Position numbers and translations under genes: made by a program. Below are positions 47,001 to 58,287 of a DNA stretch of 64,000 nt, piece by piece. Within the stretch, counting starts at the first letter, position 1; the number at the start of each line of letters is the position of its first letter. A model generated the notes under the pieces. The model had not been told where the DNA came from and did no database searches. It saw nothing but the letters and a program-made list of their open reading frames with translations. The DNA is from Ceratopteris richardii (taxonomy: Eukaryota > Streptophyta > Polypodiopsida > Polypodiales > Pteridaceae). The DNA is taken from positions 181,666,085-181,730,084 of the forward strand of contig CM035413.1 in NCBI GenBank assembly GCA_020310875.1. The letters are read 5' to 3'.

Positions 47001-47957
47001 CTCTTTGGAATGATGATCCCGGATCGGCATTGTCAGGAGAATCTTCACTATCAGATAAGTGGGCCGTCTATAGGAATCTTTCAAAATCAAAATTGGGATC
47101 CTCAGTTAAGGCGGCCATAGATGCAAACTCGGCCTCAGTAGGTAGTGGAGGGGCGGATGGGGTGGGCTGTACTACGCCCCCTGATTGAGTTCCTTGGAGA
47201 TGTACCGTGAAGGGTGCTCTTCCAGTCTCTACTAAATATAATCCATACCATATTTTCTTGTGAGGTTGGGTAAAGCGGTCCTGGCTAGAAATGCGAAGTG
47301 TTGAAGGCACATTCGCAGGGGTATGGCGATGTTAGGGATGAGGGCACACATGTCCTTCAACTTCTTGATTTTGTTGCTCTTCATTGACTCTGGTATCAAG
47401 GGATCGCGATCGGAAGGCACATGGGTGCCATACATCTGAAGAGCTTCCCTTATTAAAGTAACATTTAACTCAAACTTCTTCATTTCCTCCTGGTTTGATA
47501 GGGAGGGCACCCAGAATGTGCCTGAATGATCTTTATCTCCTGTCGGCTTCAGTGTGGCAATCAAGTAGTAGCACCTAAGAAAGTCTGGTCTAGGCAAAGC
47601 TGCACTGAAGTAATCTTGCAATCCCGCTTTCTGCCAAATATCCTGAAGAGGAGCTGCATTTTGCAATGCTTCAAATTCTCGTGAGAAGAACTGGAAGGTC
47701 CACCACACTCCTCCACATTCCATCTTGGATTCCCAGATATGATCAGCGTCTCCCAAATCTCCTGGCATCTCATTGAACCAGTGAGAATGCCCCTTTACTC
47801 TTTCTGTTAGGCCACTTGGTGGATCTGGAATAGGAATTCTCCGCACGTTCACGAACTCTTCAGGCCGAGCTGTTGGTGGGACCTCCACTGGCATGGCATC
47901 CCAATTGATTTGAGCACCAGAGCCTGCCTGAGAGCTTGTGCCTGCTGCTGCTGCCAT
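44059..47957 (-). pseudogene. Gyp-H1 3' ORF, about 1,300 codons in four blocks
   Basis: It starts at ATG 47957 (M-A-A-A-A-G-T-S-S-Q). One frame, after a single frameshift near 47230-47300, reaches 44059 and is broken only by TAG at 47068-47070, 46135-46140 and 44998-45000. Block 1 (47957-47100) is globular, with HSHWFNEMPGDLG, VWWTFQFFSREFEAL and IPLRMCLQHFAFLAR. Block 2 (47070-46140) is acidic, then Ser/Thr/Pro-rich. Block 3 (46010-45000) has a Ser/Thr-rich start, a long coiled coil (about 45840-45500), then Pro/Glu-rich sequence. Block 4 (44997-44059) is globular, with RHWMPRLHPMPD and YAWHTRIRYLHACYKQTFNDMF. I saw no transmembrane segment, so a fusion envelope is not supported. Function unknown. 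A splice-acceptor-like site precedes the ATG. Confidence 0.75.
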
Positions 47958-47974
47958 GGGAATCAGGTGCTTAT

Positions 47975-47994
47975 CTGCTAGAAGAAGAAAGGCA
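47975..47994 (-). promoter_or_regulatory. Candidate splice acceptor before the Gyp-H1 3' ORF
   Basis: The minus strand reads CCTTTCTTCTTCTAGCAG, a pyrimidine run ending in AG (at 47978 or 47975), 18-21 nt before the ATG at 47957. This fits a subgenomic spliced mRNA for the 3' ORF. It is a sequence-pattern call only. Confidence 0.5.
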
Positions 47995-48329
47995 CATTAG
48001 TGTTGCATAGGAAACAATATGTAATGGTGTTCCCTTCACAATACTAACATGACAATCCCGAAGGTTAGTGGTCAGAGGTGAAGTGCTTGTGATAGATGTG
48101 AGTGGTGATTAGAGGTCAGTATCATCCTAGCTGCCTACTTTGGTTATGCAATGGACTCAGAATGCACCTATGTCAGAGAGGATGGATTTACAAAAATTGG
48201 GTCTGGGGGTTTGATACATGGTTTAAGTCTCCAAACTTTGCTAGAGGGTTCGTAGCTCTTAGAGCTAAAGACAGGTAGAGATTTATGAACTAGAGTGTGA
48301 TGGAGTTGGGGCCTTTTGGGCACCCATTT
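47995..48329 (-). other. Gap between Gyp-H1 pol and 3' ORF
   Basis: About 335 bp without a coding signal, lying downstream of the pol stop. It probably serves as intron 3' end or branch-point region if the 3' ORF is spliced. Confidence 0.5.
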
Positions 48330-48992
48330 CTAGACATTTCCTGATTTGGTTGAGTGTGGGTTAGGGTGGTCTTTAGATAGAGTTCCTGCGTTGTCAGTCG
48401 AGAGGACGTGTGAGTGTTGAATTATGCCAATAGCTAGAGTTGGAGCTATCTGGGCTCGTAAACAGGCCTTGGGCACCCATATGTGTCTAGCATTGGGGCT
48501 AGCCTTCATTGACCGCTTAGGGACCCAAATAGACGTGGTGTGCCTAGGAGGTTGTCTAGGGGACTCCTTCACTTGTGTCCGTGATGGTGTGGCTTGTTTG
48601 TGGCCTCCTCGAGAGTCTGCTATTAGAGTTGTGGGTTTTCCATCCTTGCGTATCCAGATCTGCTTCGCGCCACGAGGTACTCCGTGTTGCACTAGTTGGA
48701 GCTCCTGCTTCTTGATCAATGGCCTCCTTCGTGTTGTATAGTGTTTGGTCTTCATGTTTAGAATCTCCTTTGACCCCTCTGCGAACTCCTCATTGACTCC
48801 TGTACCTTTGGTAAGATTGACAATCCTCTGCACCATAGAAGTTTGGACAAGAACAACATTGTTATCTTCATGTGGGTTCCTGGAGGGACCAAGAGTTGGT
48901 GCCTGTTCTATTGGTTTGAGTGATTGATTTTCTAATTCAATCGTGAGACGGCTTTGGCCTACCCAGGCCTGAAGAAGTCCACTTCTTAGGTT

Positions 48993-49313
48993 GAGGTTGA
49001 CTGCGTGATCGTAGATCCAGCCTTGGCCCAGGACTAGAGGTTCGGTCAGATCCTCGTCTTCACAGACTAGCACTTTTGCTGGCATGAGGACCTCTTGTAT
49101 GTAGAGGGGAAGATCCACCTCTCCCATGCAAGGGGTTTCAACACCTCCTAATCCTATCAGATATGCTTCTAGGGGTTTTACCTCCAATTGCAGCTGCTGG
49201 CAATAAGAAAGCCGAACTGCACTTGTGGCTGCTCCTGAATCAATTAGAGCTCTCACGCTTGTTGTGCTGTCTCTTTGTCCTATTTCTAGGGTCACAAAAG
49301 GTCGTCGATCCAC
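48993..49313 (-). other. Second retropepsin-like domain C-terminal to integrase
   Basis: Within pol: RPFVTLEIGQ leads to VRALIDSGAATSAV (catalytic-type D-S-G), a glycine-containing IGLGGVETPCMGEVDLPL segment and a LVLGQGWI segment in the place of the ILG motif. About 107 residues, the size of a retropepsin monomer. It is distinct in sequence from the normal protease near 53720, so it is not a simple recent duplication. Catalytic activity is untested. Confidence 0.75.
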
Positions 49314-50450
49314 TATCTTATGGGTACGTTCACCTGAAGCCTCACACATGGCCATGTGATAGCCTCGAGACTCTTGAGTGTCAATCATAGGCTGATCCCT
49401 CCCTTGTCTCCTCAACTTCATTCGTCTGATGCGCTCTAAGGCCTCTGCCTGTGCTTCTTCTCGAATTCGTTTTTCCTCCTCTTTACGTTGCTTAGCAGTA
49501 TTGAGTCGACTTAGCATTTCCTCCCTGAGGGGTTCCTGATACAACTTGACTCTACATCCGCTAATATAGTTTGGGAGAACATCACCCTCTAAAGTGGCTA
49601 GTTGTACTGCTCCACTCGTGGAGATCCTATTGATGATCATAGGTCCGTAGCCTCTCTTTTCTAGCTTCCTTGCATGTTGTTTCAATATGTAGACTAAAAC
49701 TAGATCTCCTACTTTCAAGCCCTTATCCTTCACATGGGCATCAAAGTATGCCTTCTGTCTCTTCTTAGCTGCATATATCCCTGTAGCTGCTCTCAGTCTT
49801 GTTTCTCCTAATCGTTCAAGGTCAAAAAGTCTAGAGGAGAGTTCATGACCCGTCCATTCGTGCTCTTGTGCTACTTTCAATGTAGGTATTAAGAAGTCCA
49901 AAGGTAGCACGGCGTTTTGGCCAAATACCATCTGAAAGGGGGTGGCTTGGAGTACCGTTTTGTAGGCGACTCGATATGCCCAAACAGCATGGTGTAGTTG
50001 TTTGTCCCAATCAGAGCGTTTATTGTTCACTAATTTTGTCAATACATTGCATAGGATCTTATTGGTGCTTTCGGCTTGCCCATTGGCTTGAGGGTGATAG
50101 GGGGCAGACTTCTTATGCACTACCAAGAATTCTTGGAGCAGATTTTCAATAACTTCATTCAAGAAGTGAGTGCCTCTATCACTAACTAGCTCTATAGGTA
50201 GCCCGTATCTTGTGAATACATTCTCAAACAAGAATTTAGCAGTTGTCTGAGCGTCGTTCTTCCTTGTGGCTTTTACCTCTACCCACTTGGTTAGATAGTC
50301 CGTGGCAACGATGATATACTCAGCATGGGAACCCTTAGCTGGGGGATTGATAGGACCTACAAAGTCTATTCCCCACTTAGAGAATGCACGTCCGCCCATC
50401 ATGGGCTTCAGTGGCATCTCATCTTTGCGTATAGGATACTAGGTTCGCTG

Positions 50451-51077
50451 ACAAATCTCACACCTCTTCACATAGGTATGTGCGTCCATGTGAAGGGTGG
50501 GCCACCAAAATCCTGCAAATAGGATTGCTTTGATCACCCTATCTGGACCAAAGTGTCCTCCTGCTACACCCTGGTGAGCAGTTTCCAAGATCTTTAGATA
50601 TTCATTCTCATGAACACATAGTCTCAGGTAACCATCTTTTCCGCGCTTGTATAGATTATCACCAATGAGTGAGTAATCTAGGGCCTCTTGTTCTAAACTT
50701 CTTTGTCTCGTCAGGGTCATATCTTGAGGGAATGTTTTCGTCCTCAGAAACACCACTAGTGGCTCGCTCCAATCTAGCACTAGAGACACGCGATAAAGGG
50801 TGGCATGTTCCACTGGTGGCTTAGTGCGACAAATTGGGCATTCCTTGCACATTCTATGGATGTCTGCTTCCATAGTTGGCCAGTACACTCCAAGTCTCCT
50901 CAATGTTTGCAGGGTTCGTTGTTTTGAGTAGTGTTGCTCTAATGCACCTACATGTGCTAATTGCAACCACTTCGCGTGCTCGTCCTCTTCCACACAACAA
51001 GCCAAGATCCCTTGATCCGTGTGCTTGTACATACTTCCTGCCATGATGTGATACTTTTGGGCTTTTACTACCTCTCT
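50451..51077 (-). repeat. Tandem duplicated integrase H2C2 modules
   Basis: Two copies of a linker plus zinc module. Each starts with a short strand-loop (MAGSMYKHTDQG and LIGDNLYKRGKDG), then H-x6-H-x30-C-x2-C with GVYWPT or GFWWPT between. The His and Cys spacings are identical in both. They lie at 51077-50829 and 50687-50451, separated by about 47 residues. Confidence 0.8.
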
Positions 51078-54000
51078 ATCCTGTGTGGCCATTACTGAGT
51101 GGTTAGGCCCGTAGGTTAACACTGGCACTAATGGCTTAGCCCACTGCGGTACCACTTCCAAGTTAAACAAGTAAGCATCAGGTAAGTCATCTGACACTCC
51201 TTGTGGGGCTTCTCCTGATGTGAGCCTTGAGAGATGATCTGCTCTTAGGTGAGTTCTGCCTTTTCTCACTACTACCTCAAAGTCATACTCCATTAGTAAG
51301 AGAAACCATCTTACTAATCTACCTGTATTACATGGCTTGTTTACCAGGTACAGTAGAGCTTGGTGATCAGTAAAAAATTTGAACTTATTTGCAAGCAAAT
51401 AATGTCTAAATTTCTTAACTGCATATACCATGCCTAAGCCTTCTCTCTTAGTAGTGGTGTAATTTCGTTCAGCTGCATTCAATTGTCTACTGGCATAGGC
51501 AATAGGGAGATCCATGTTCCCTTCACCCGTAGGTTGTGCAAGTACACATCCAATAGCATAATTGGAGGCATCCACATGAACATGGAATGGCTTGCTCCAA
51601 TCTGGTGTGGTCAAGATTGGTGCTAAACATAATCTTCGTTTAAGCTCCTGGAAGGAATTCTCACATTCCTCAGTCCACTCAAAGTTAGTTAGAAGTCCGT
51701 ACATGGGCTTTGCGATGACAGCATACATGTGGATGAACCGACGGTAGTAACCACAATATCCCATGAAAGCTTGTACTTCCTTGACATTCTTTGGCCTAGG
51801 TAGTTTTGCGATGGCTCTCACTTTCTCTTCGTCAGTGGATATGCCATTCTTAGACACTATGTGCCCTAGAATTTTGCCTTGCTTGACCATGAAAACACAC
51901 TTTTCTGGGTTCAGGCAGACTTGATATTCTCTACATTTATCAAAGATCTGTCTGAGTTCGGGTATATGGGTCTATCTAATGTTGGAATGAGCGCAAAGAT
52001 CATCAACATAGACTTCCAAATTCTTCCTCAAGAACTCTTTAAACACGTGACACATTAATCTTTGAAAGGTAGCCGGTGCATTGGTAAGCCCGAATGGCAT
52101 TACCCGAAAGGCAAATATGCCCCACTCCGTGGCAAAAGCCGTCTTATGTTGATCCTCTGGAGCAATGGCTACTTGATTGTAGCCCAAAAACCCATCTAGG
52201 AAGCTGTACACTTCCTTGCCTGCTACCCTTTCTAATAGATGCTCAGTGATAGGAAGCGGATAACTGTCTCTAATCGTGGCGGCATTAACTTTTTTAAGGT
52301 TAATACACACACGCAGCTTTCCATTTTTCTTGGTCACCACTACAATGGGGGATACCCACTCAGTGTGCTCAATTTCATAGATGAATCCGGCTTCAACCAG
52401 TCGATCTATCTCCTCTTTGATCTTAGCAGCATAGTTATCGTTGTATGTGTAGGGCTTCTGTTTCGAGGGTCTGGCGTCTGAGGTCATGGGGATTGTATGT
52501 GAACATATATCAGGGTCTACCCCTTTCAAGTCCTTATAACTCCAAGCGAATACATCTCTGTATTCTCTTAGCAAGGCTACTAGCTCTTGTTCTTCCTCTT
52601 CTGTCAGGTCATGGCCTATGTATGTGCATCTTTCTTCTCCTTCTTCCACAGTGACCACTATTTTCTTGGTGGTTTCTTTGTTGTCATAGGCCTCGCCTGA
52701 TTGTGCCTCTCGTTTAGGCATTCTGATCATGACTCTCCTGTCATCTATCTCATACTTCTTGAAATTTTCCGGGACCTCAAACAAAGATTCTTCCTCTGCT
52801 TGTGTGACTTCTTTCTTCTTCCTTTTCTTTCCTTCTTCCTTTGGGGTCACATGTGTCGCTAGCCTTACATCATTCGTAAGCTCTCCGTGCCTCTGGGGCT
52901 GAAATTCTACTTCATAGAAGTATTCTTCATCTGATGCAAAAGGTGGGTCCATGATGATTGACTCTAGATCGGAGTCACTTGCATCCTTGAATGCATCAGG
53001 GCTAGGCTCACACTCTTCTAACACTGCCTCTCCCATGATTGGCTCTATGGAGAAGACTGAAATGTCATAGCCATCCTCGTCACAGTGGGGTGTCCATTGT
53101 TCTTCATTGATGGCTACATCCATTGTTGCTAAGATTTCTGCCCAGCCATGGGGTTCAAATTCTTCATCAGGAAATACTACAGGTGCATAGGCTGGGTCTT
53201 GAATGGGTCTATGTGTTTCGTTTGCACCTATTTCTCTGGCTTTTTCTCTTTTCTCTTCTTCTACTGCCACTTTGCACATCCATAAGTGGGTGTCTTCATG
53301 CATCCACGAGGATCCGGATCCTATGGAATGCACAGACTCAGTCTCATCTTTGGCTCTATGGATGGGATTCCATTGAATAGGTGGTACGTCTCTATGAGAG
53401 TAATCCTTAAGATTGACTTTGGTTGTAACACCTAGATGTTGCAAATACAAGGAATTGGTTCCCCAATCCTGGACTACTTGCAATTGCCGCATAAATGGCC
53501 TTCCCAAAATCATCTCGTAGGCTTGGTTTTTGCTAAAGTCGCATATAGCAAAAGTATGTTCAAACTCAACTCCACATGTAGTGAGAGTTATTCCTTCTAG
53601 CAATCCTAAGGGCCTTTCAATATGACCATCAGCCATCTGCAATTTCATCCTCGTTGGTCGGAGTGCCGGCTTGCCCCATCGCTTCCAAAGGGAAGTTGTA
53701 GCAATTGCAACTCCTACACCTGAGTCCAAAATCGCCTTGGTTGTGTAACCCTGATGAGTAACTGGGAGATAGGTATTTCCTTCTTCTCCTTCGCTCATGT
53801 CTCCTATCTTATCCAATGGTATTTCAGGCACTGTTCTATGAGATCCTACTTGGGAGCGCGATTTTGCTATGTCTGGCACTTGTTTGGCTACATGTTTCCA
53901 CACTTCTGGCTTAACTTTGAGTAGCTCTTCTAAAGTGAGATTGCACTGCACTTTAGTGTTCTTTACTACCTCTGTATTCCTAGGTATGATAGAATCTTCA

Positions 54001-54406
54001 TTTCTTATCATGACTGTGGGCGCTCTCAGACAAGTAGACTTGGTTTCCCATGGGCCTGTGAAATGTGGTAATTCTTGTAGAGAATTAGACTCAAAGTCTA
54101 ATCTCTCTTGAGAGTGGATGCTCTCATGCTCCTCATAAATGGATGGGATGTCCTGTGGGAATTGCTCGTGTGCATCATCCACAAGATCAATGGGAGGAGG
54201 GACTTCACTTTCTTTAGCCCATTTGTCTTCTTGAATCTCTCGTAGGAATTCTGGTGTGAACCAATTCATAGAAGATGATGTGTCTGGCTCCGTAGAGTTA
54301 GGCACGTAGGCTTTCTGGGGAGGTAGGCTCACGTTCTCACTTGCCTTGCCCTTATTTTGAGAGGCGGGTTCCTTTTCTGATTGTGCAATTAGCCTCTCTA
54401 TTCGTT

Positions 54407-57400
54407 CTAGTAGTCCATCAAAGTGTAACTGCGTCTTAGCTGAACTAGAGATGTTAAAGAGGAGACTGGCTTCAAACATAGTCTGAGCCAATTCCACCGT
54501 CTTAGCACAAATTTTGTTCGTTCTAGCTCTAGTTCTGCTCTAGGGTAACACTTTTCATGATCAGTTACGTTTGGCCCTTCTTGGATTCTAGCCTGATATG
54601 CTCTAACAATCATGTTTAGGTCCTCGGGAGTGGGATCGGCTAGGACGGATCCTACTCTGGGTGGTGGGTGGGTTAAGGGTGGTGTATTGAAAGGTTGGGG
54701 AATGGAAGAAGGTGGATTGGCGGGTAAAGGGAGAGGTGGTGGAGGGGTGGTGTGAGAGTGGTTTTGAGATGCGAGTTCACTTATCTTTGCTTTGGTTTCT
54801 CTCAAGCTTTCTTCAAGTTCGCTCATCTTTTTTGCCCATTGCCTTTTCATTCTTTCACGACTATCCTTCCAGGCTCTAGTCCCCTTTTTGGTTATGCTCT
54901 CTGTTTCACTCACCTCGGGGCTCTTTTCCTGACCAACACCTTGGTTTTGTTGTAGTGCTTGGGCTCTTGTGATCACTTGCACAGGTGCAGTGGAAGTCAC
55001 ACTCCCTGTGGAGTCTACAACTAACCCAACAACATTGATAGGAGTGATTTTAGGCATGTGATTAGGGTTCTTTGGGCAATCTCTTAGGAGATGCTCTTTC
55101 CCGCAGTCTTGGTAGAAACCCTGAATTGTTAGTGGTTGAGGTTGTGTAGGGGCAAGCAGTGGAAAATCACGTATAAGGTGATCTCCCTGGCATCTAAAGC
55201 ATGGTCCTCTAGGAAATGGGGGTCGTACCTGCCTAGGTTGAGGTCTAGAGTTGGGGTTTGGGTACATGACATTAGCATACTCAGGCTCCCCACTATTTTC
55301 ACTTGGGTCCTCATAATAGTATGACTCAATATGCTCGGGTGACTGCATGTAGTAAGCCTGTGGGCTATCAATATGTGTGGAGTCAAAACTATGGTCACCT
55401 GGATCACTGTCTGATAGCAATGGGGTGATTGGGACTATGGCTCTGTTCGGATTTTCTTCAGCAGATGCATATTTCACTGGGATCACATTGGTTGGAGCAG
55501 GGGGTTGCTGTACTAGGACTGGTTGAGGTCTCTGCTGCCCTTGATAAGGTGGCTGATAAGTTTGCTATTGTCGGTTGTATTGTTGTGGTGGGTACTGATT
55601 CTGGTATCTACCCTATTGTGGATATGGCTGAGGGTAATTTTGCCTAATAGTTTGTTTGTTATATGGGCAATCTTATGCAGTGTGGTTGGTGTACCTGCAC
55701 TCTATGGTGCAGTACTGGCTACTAGGATTCGCCTGGGGTTGGGCCATAATGGGACATACATTTGCCATATGGTCACCGCCACAAGTGTAACACCGCTTAA
55801 CTGGGGCAAATCTCGGAATTTGTTTGCTAGAGACACCTAGTTTTTGAGCTACCTTCTCTGCAAGTTCCTCAATGGATGTGGATTGACCAGATGTGAGGCT
55901 ACTAGAGTTATCAGAATCCTTATAGATTTTTGATAGTTCTAATTCCTCACCTAGATTGTCCTCAATGTCTATGCACATGCGCACGCACTCTTCTATCGTT
56001 CTGGGGTCCTTCAGATACACATATGACCTGAGCTTGGTGCTCAACAATCCATCTAAGAACAAGGCCACTTGCTTGGCTGATGTGGGTAACTCCGGCACCG
56101 GGCATCTCTCTAGGTATTGCCTAAACCTTCTTCCAGCTAGTCTGACCGTCTCTTGAGGTGTTTGTTTGAAGCTATGAATTAGTGAGGAAGTGTTGTGCCT
56201 GATTCCACTCTTAGAAAACTCAATGATAAATTCCTCTAAGAGCTGGTGTATGTTTCTGAAATGCCTCTCATTTAGTGGTTGAAACCACGTAAGGGCAGTG
56301 TTCCTAAGGGTTAGACCAAAAGCATTATATTGTGTGAATAGGTCGTCTACCTGTTCAGCTTTCAATACTTGCCGAAATTCTGCCACATGGTCATAAGGGT
56401 CTCCAGTGCCATCGAAGTAATTCTTCATGGACTTCACCAATTGAGTTGGTTCTATGTCTCTCAAGAAAATCGTCAGCATTCCTTTGATTCCATGGGGTTC
56501 TATGTCTCTCAGGTTCCACTCTATTCCTTTTCGTTCCCATTCTTTCTCTTCCCAGGGAGTTGGCAAAACTTACCTCAGGTTTGTCTCTACTTCTATCTCC
56601 TTGGACTCCATGAGCCTGGGAGGTCCCGGCTCCTTGGTGACCAAAGGACACATTAGACCTTGGTTGGGGAAAAACAAATTCACCCTTCCATGTGTAGGCA
56701 TGTCTGCCATGCTCAGTGACCATGAAGATTCTCTCTGATGCATTGTCTAAGTAGGTTACTTTGCCTGGGCTATCAGGGTCTTTAAACTCATAGATTATGA
56801 GGGCACTCACTTCCTGAGGTTGAGCAGATTTATATCTCCAAAAAGCCTCATTGGTTTCTCGGTTTAAAAGCAGATCTATGCTTTTATTATCCTGTGGAAT
56901 CCACTCTGGAGTCATGATTCTGGTCAAGACAGATTTACCGCGGGGAGTTCTCGGCTCTTTCTCTAAATTTCCTTGCTCTATACCACCCATATCGGTTTTT
57001 GTAATCACATTTCCAAACTCATCAGTTCTATCAGGAAGAGTGGTGACTACATATATAGTCCCTTCTTTATCTAGGTATGCTCCATTCTCAAACTTCACTA
57101 CTAGGTGTTCTAGTCCATGGGGTTGATCGGGGTTCTTCATCTGGACCACAGATCTTCTCAGTCCGTCTTCGTAGATGTGAGCACCTAGAAGATTCGTCCT
57201 GATGTATTCCAATTGAGTCTTGTAAGGTCCCTCTAGCTTTTCTAGATAAGCCACCCCTGAACTACCTACTGTTCTCTCCATGTGATAGGACATCTCAGAA
57301 TCACTTGTTTCTGATCTGGGAGTGTATGGGTAATCACTCAACTGTTGGGCCCAAGACCTGGCAGTGTGATTGACACTAGCTTCAGAAGATCTGAGGCTTT

Positions 57401-57440
57401 GTTTGTCTCGGCCTAAGTGTCTGCCTGATCTAAGGTTCAT
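54407..57440 (-). pseudogene. Gyp-H1 gag, frameshifted
   Basis: ATG at 57440 (M-N-L-R-S-G-R-H). The N-terminal frame ends at 56391 after a frameshift near 56.5 kb. The retrotransposon gag domain is in the next frame (YDHVAEFRQVLKAEQVDDL, SLIHSFKQTPQETVRLAG, 56470-55950). A clean knuckle, CYTCGGDHMANVC, is near 55785. A Gln/Tyr-rich stretch holds two TAG and one TAA. A second knuckle, CFRCQGDHLIRDF, has its last Cys changed to Phe (about 55200-55160), and a third, YQDCGKEHLLRDC, has its first Cys changed to Tyr. The C-terminal Pro-rich part overlaps the pol frame near 54490. Gag would form the particle and bind element RNA. Confidence 0.85.
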
Positions 57441-58287
57441 ATGCCTGATTTATCTACCCCCTTGGACTCAAGCACACTCTCGTTGCAGGTTAATTTGCAC
57501 CAATCACTTTGTTCTTTTGAGTTGAATATTATGTTTATGATCTTGTCTGAAATCGCGTCGTCAAGAGTACTTAAGTGAATTTCGCACTTGATAAGTGATC
57601 GACTCCAGTTTACCTTTTGTCCCTTAGGGTTTTCCCACTTAAGACCTACTTAATTCTTGCACTTGGTTGCCAATTAATTCTCTTGGACTTGATTCGTGCC
57701 TAATGTTGCCCTAATTAATTACCACACCTAAGTCGTACTTAGCCTAGGCTAGGAATTGACAAAGGAGGGCTGAGAGAACTTCCAACCTTAATCCTCTGGT
57801 TGCTCAGATTGCTGCACAAGCCCAGGAAGCCTTCTCCCAAGCTTGGTACTCACCCTTGCTAGCTTGCTTTGGATTGCCTTGAGTGCACACAATGTTCCTG
57901 CAAAAGCTCACCAGTCAGTATAACTCTATTACCACAAGTAATTGAAAGACACACATCAATATTTTTAGTCCCCCCTAGAGTAACTCACTGTACCCCCTCA
58001 ATCTTAGGACCACCTAGTCTCACCTAAAGGCCAACTTGAAAATACATGTTCTAAAACTCCAACGAGACCAAAATCTCATCAATCGGAGTTCGTATGGTGA
58101 AGTTATGACCATTCAGGCACTTAGGGGTCCAAACAGGCTCTCAGGGTTCAGGAAATTCCTCCCTGGTTTCTAGGTCTTTTGCCCACTCCTAAGGCTCTTA
58201 TATCCTCCCAATGTGTCCAAGATTAAGCCCAAAGATACCTTAATTCAGTTAATTAAATTACTCTAAATTTTCATGCGTTAAGCCCAT
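57441..58287 (-). other. Gyp-H1 leader, part between repeat array and gag
   Basis: Non-coding, AT-average sequence without long frames. It is part of a 1.7-kb 5' untranslated leader. Confidence 0.6.

Larger units (their letters stand above)
48330..54497 (-). pseudogene. Gyp-H1 pol polyprotein (two in-frame TAG stops)
   Basis: A single frame of about 2,055 codons runs from 54497 to 48330 with TAG only at 51969-51971 and about 50436-50438. Protease has AILDSGVGVAIAT (about residues 255-267) with LGRPFMRQ. An acidic linker leads to reverse transcriptase from about residue 690, with YVDDL near 52005. RNase H follows (FHVHVDASNYAIG near 51575; HQALLYLV near 51365), then two tandem H2C2 modules (51077-50829 and 50687-50451). 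The integrase core has D18, D80 and E116 counted from 50417, with the last two 35 residues apart. The integrase C terminus lacks a chromodomain. A basic linker leads to a second retropepsin-like domain (49313-48993) and a tail with three IW(I/V)(R/P)K motifs (48659-48468). It encodes replication and integration enzymes. Both stops would block expression unless read through. Confidence 0.9.

Noticed and set aside
44059..47957. Retroviral-type envelope gene
   Set aside because: It occupies the env position, but I found no signal peptide, transmembrane helix or cleavage-site pattern.
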